This document shows, piece after piece, positions 61,501-64,000 of a stretch of 64,000 nt of DNA. Source of the DNA: Hydractinia symbiolongicarpus (Eukaryota; Cnidaria; Hydrozoa; Anthoathecata; Hydractiniidae); contig NC_079887.1 in NCBI RefSeq assembly GCF_029227915.1, positions 2,294,001-2,358,000 on the forward strand, written 5' to 3'. Numbering within the stretch: position 1 is the stretch's first letter; the number at the start of each line of letters is the position of its first letter. Under the pieces are notes generated by a model. It saw only the letters and a program-made list of their open reading frames with translations, did not search any database and was not told where the DNA came from. Both the position numbers and the translations under genes were made by a program.

Positions 61501-64000
61501 GTATACAAAGAAAGTACCAAGGGTGTAAACTCATTTCCCGAACGATTTTTTAAATTATTATTTCACCACTAAAACGCATGAGACTTGTAGTTTTCAAAAA
61601 TGTTTTCATTTTTGATGAGACGCTTAATGAAAATGGTTTAATCGCCAGCAAACGAAAACCCGCGATTTCCCGTAAATCCCGGGCTTGGCCGGTATAGTCT
61701 AATGTATACAAAGGAAGTACCCTGTGAGTAAACTCCTTTCCAAAACGATTTTTTAAATTATCTTTTCACCACTAAAACGCATGAGACTTGTAGTTTTCAA
61801 AAATGTTTTCATTTTTGATGAGACGCTGAATAAAAGAAGTTTAATCGCCGGCAAATGAAAACCCGCCATTTCCCGTAAACCCCGGACTCGGCCCGTTTAG
61901 TAATGAAAGTACCCGGGATGTAAACTCATTTCCCGAACGATTTTTTAAGTTATTATTTCACCACTAAAAGCCATGAGACTTGTAGTTTTCAAAAATGTTT
62001 TCATTTTTGATGAGACGCTTAATGAAAATGGTTTAATCGCCAGCAAACGAAAACCCGCGATTTCCCGTAAATCCCGGGCTTGGCCCGTATAGTCGAATGT
62101 ATACAAAGGAAGTACCCTGTGAGTAAACTCCTTTCCAAAACGATTTTTTAAATTATCTTTTCACCACTAAAACGCATGAGACTTGTAGTTTTCAAAAATG
62201 TTTTCATTTTTGATGAGACGCTGAATAAAAGAAGTTTAATCGCCGGCAAATGAAAACCCGCCATTTCCCGTAAACCCCGGACTCGGCCCGTTTAGTAATG
62301 AAAGTACCCGGGATGTAAACTCATTTCCCGAACGATTTTTTAAGTTATTATTTCACCACTAAAACCCATGAGACTTGTAGTTTTCAAAAATGTTTTCATT
62401 TTTGATGAGACGCTGAATAAAAGAAGTTTAATCGCCGGCAAACGAAAACCTGCGATTTCCCGTAAATCCCGGACTCGGCCCGTATAGTCAAAAGTATACA
62501 AAGAAAGTACCCAGGGAGTAAACTCATTTCCCGAACGATTTTTTAAATTATTATTTCACCACTAAAACGCATGAGACTTGTAGTTTTTAAAAATGTTTTC
62601 ATTTTTCATGAGACGCTGAATAAAAGAAGTTTAATCGCCGGCAAACGAAAACCCGCCATTTCCCGTAAACCCCGGACTCGGCCCGCATAGTCAAAAGTAT
62701 ACAAAGAAAGTACCCAGGGAGTAAACTCATTTCCCGAACGATTTTTTAAATTATTTTTTCACCACTGAAACGCATGAGACTTGTAGTTTTCAAAAATGTT
62801 TTCATTTTTGATGAGACGCTGAATAAAAGAAGTTTAATCGCCGGCAAACGAAAACCTGCGATTTCCCGTAAATCCCGGACTCGGCCCGTATAGTCAAAAG
62901 TATACAAAGAAAGTACCCAGGGTGTAAACTCATTTCCCGAACGATTTTTAAATTATTATTTCACCACTAAAGCCCATGAGACTTGTAGTTTTTAAAAATG
63001 TTTCCATTTTTGATGAGACGCTGAATAAAAGAAGTTTAATCGCCGGCAAACGAAAACCCGCCATTTCCCGTAAACCCCGGACTCGGCCTGCATAGTCAAA
63101 AGTATACAAAGAAAGTACCCAGGGAGTAAACTCATTTCCCGAACGATTTTTTAAATTATATTTTCACCACTAAAACGCATGAGACTTGTAGTTTTCAAAA
63201 TTGTTTTCATTTTTGATGAGACGCTGAATAAAAGAAGTTTAATCGCCGGCAAACGAAAACCTGCGATTTCCCGTAAATCCCGGACTCGGCCCGTATAGTC
63301 AAAAGTATACAAAGAAAGTACCCAGAGTGTAAACTCATTTCCCGAACGTTTTTTTAAATTATTATTTCACCACTAAAGCCCATGAGACTTGCAGTTTTTA
63401 AAAATGTTTTCATTTTTGATGAGACGCTGAATAAAAGAAGTTTAATCGCCGGCAAACGAAAACCTGCGATTTCCCGTAAATCCCGGACTCAGCCCGTATA
63501 GTAATGAAAGTACCCGGGATGTAAACTCATTTCCCGAACGATTTTTTAAATTATTATTTCACCACTAAAACCCATGAGACTTGTAGTTTTTAAAAATGTT
63601 TTCATTTTTGATGAGACGCTGAATAAAAGAAGTTTAATCGCCGGCAAACGAAAACCCGCCAATTCCCGTAAACCCCGGACTCGGCCCGCATAGTCAAAAG
63701 TCTACAAAGAAAGTACCCAGGGAGTAAACTCATTTCCCGAACGATTTTTTAAATAATTTTTTCACCACTAAAACGCATGAGACTTGTAGTTTTCAAAATT
63801 GTTTTCATTTTTGATGAGACGCTGAATAAAAGAAGTTTAATCGCCGGCAAACGAAAACCTGCGATTTCCCGTAAATCCCGGACTCGGCCCGTATAGTCAA
63901 AAGTATACAAAGAAAGTACCCAGGGTGTAAACTCATTTCCCGAACGATTTTTTAAATTATTATTTCACCACTAAAGCCCATGAGACTTGTAGTTTTTAAA
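55600..64000 (+). repeat. 6.4-kb higher-order repeat, second unit cut by the window end
   Basis: The rare variants CATTTTTCATGAGACG (56181 and 62600) and ACCACTGAAACGCATG (about 56341 and 62761) recur about 6.42 kb apart with the same neighbours, so 55.6-57.6 kb matches 62.0-64.0 kb. The 1015-bp repeat sits between them. Confidence 0.75.
58500..60530 (+). repeat. 1015-bp pentamer higher-order repeat, two copies
   Basis: The marker TCATTTCGCGAACG is at 58711 and 59726, 1015 bp apart, equal to five 203-bp monomers. The diverged monomer follows at the same spacing (about 59001 and 60019). Confidence 0.8.

Larger units (their letters stand above)
33921..64000 (+). repeat. Satellite array block 3 (30 kb, higher-order structured)
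   Basis: About 150 head-to-tail monomers of 203, 192 or 177 bp run to the window end without any other sequence. The 177-bp type combines the short TAGTAATG form with a 15-bp loss (CGCCGGCATTTCCCG) and is found only at about 43.6-50.3 kb. A diverged type (CTTAATGAAAATGG, CGCCAGC, CCCTGTGAGTAAACTCC) appears eight times between 52.4 and 62.1 kb and nowhere earlier. Unlike block 1, most of this block is built from nested multi-monomer units, listed separately. Confidence 0.97.

Overview
This is eukaryotic DNA, most likely from a non-bilaterian animal (sponge or cnidarian). About 70% of it is one head-to-tail satellite array with monomers of about 203 bp or shorter. The rest is two near-identical copies of a 9.7-kb block at 6558-16244 and 24244-33920. 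The spliced gene with GT-AG introns, the tRNA-derived SINE, the possible LINE remnant and the foldback elements all point to an animal genome. The gene resembles multi-copy uncharacterised proteins I remember from cnidarian and sponge gene sets; that part is memory, not a search.

Layout. 1-6557: satellite, fairly heterogeneous. 6558-16244: block copy 1. 16245-24243: satellite. 24244-33920: block copy 2. 33921-64000: satellite with strong higher-order repeats (HORs; periods near 1.2, 2.2, 3.4, 0.58, 0.38, 1.0 and 6.4 kb). All monomers point the same way.

The 9.7-kb block looks like a DNA transposon. Its ends are imperfect 20-bp terminal inverted repeats (16 of 20 identical). It sits exactly inside a satellite monomer with a 2-bp (GA) or 3-bp (GGA) target duplication, and removing it restores a normal monomer. 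On its minus strand I could join nine exons in frame, every junction phase-consistent with GT-AG borders, into one gene for a protein of about 1235 residues. Only two of the nine exons appear as long open frames, so a simple ORF scan would miss the gene. The protein has two Cys/His clusters, a WHDGS segment and a coiled-coil-like C-terminus. It is the best candidate for the element's transposase, but I cannot place it in a named superfamily. The gene-free half of the element carries a possible LINE tail, a SINE and two foldback sequences.

Both copies share the same insertion point and about 2.1 kb of right-flank satellite in the same variant order. The element therefore inserted once and was then copied as part of a satellite duplication (offset 17.68 kb). 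By eye the copies differ at about ten substitutions and two small deletions. The six codon changes I saw are all amino-acid replacements. I see no bacterial genes, rRNA genes, CRISPR arrays or functional tRNA genes.
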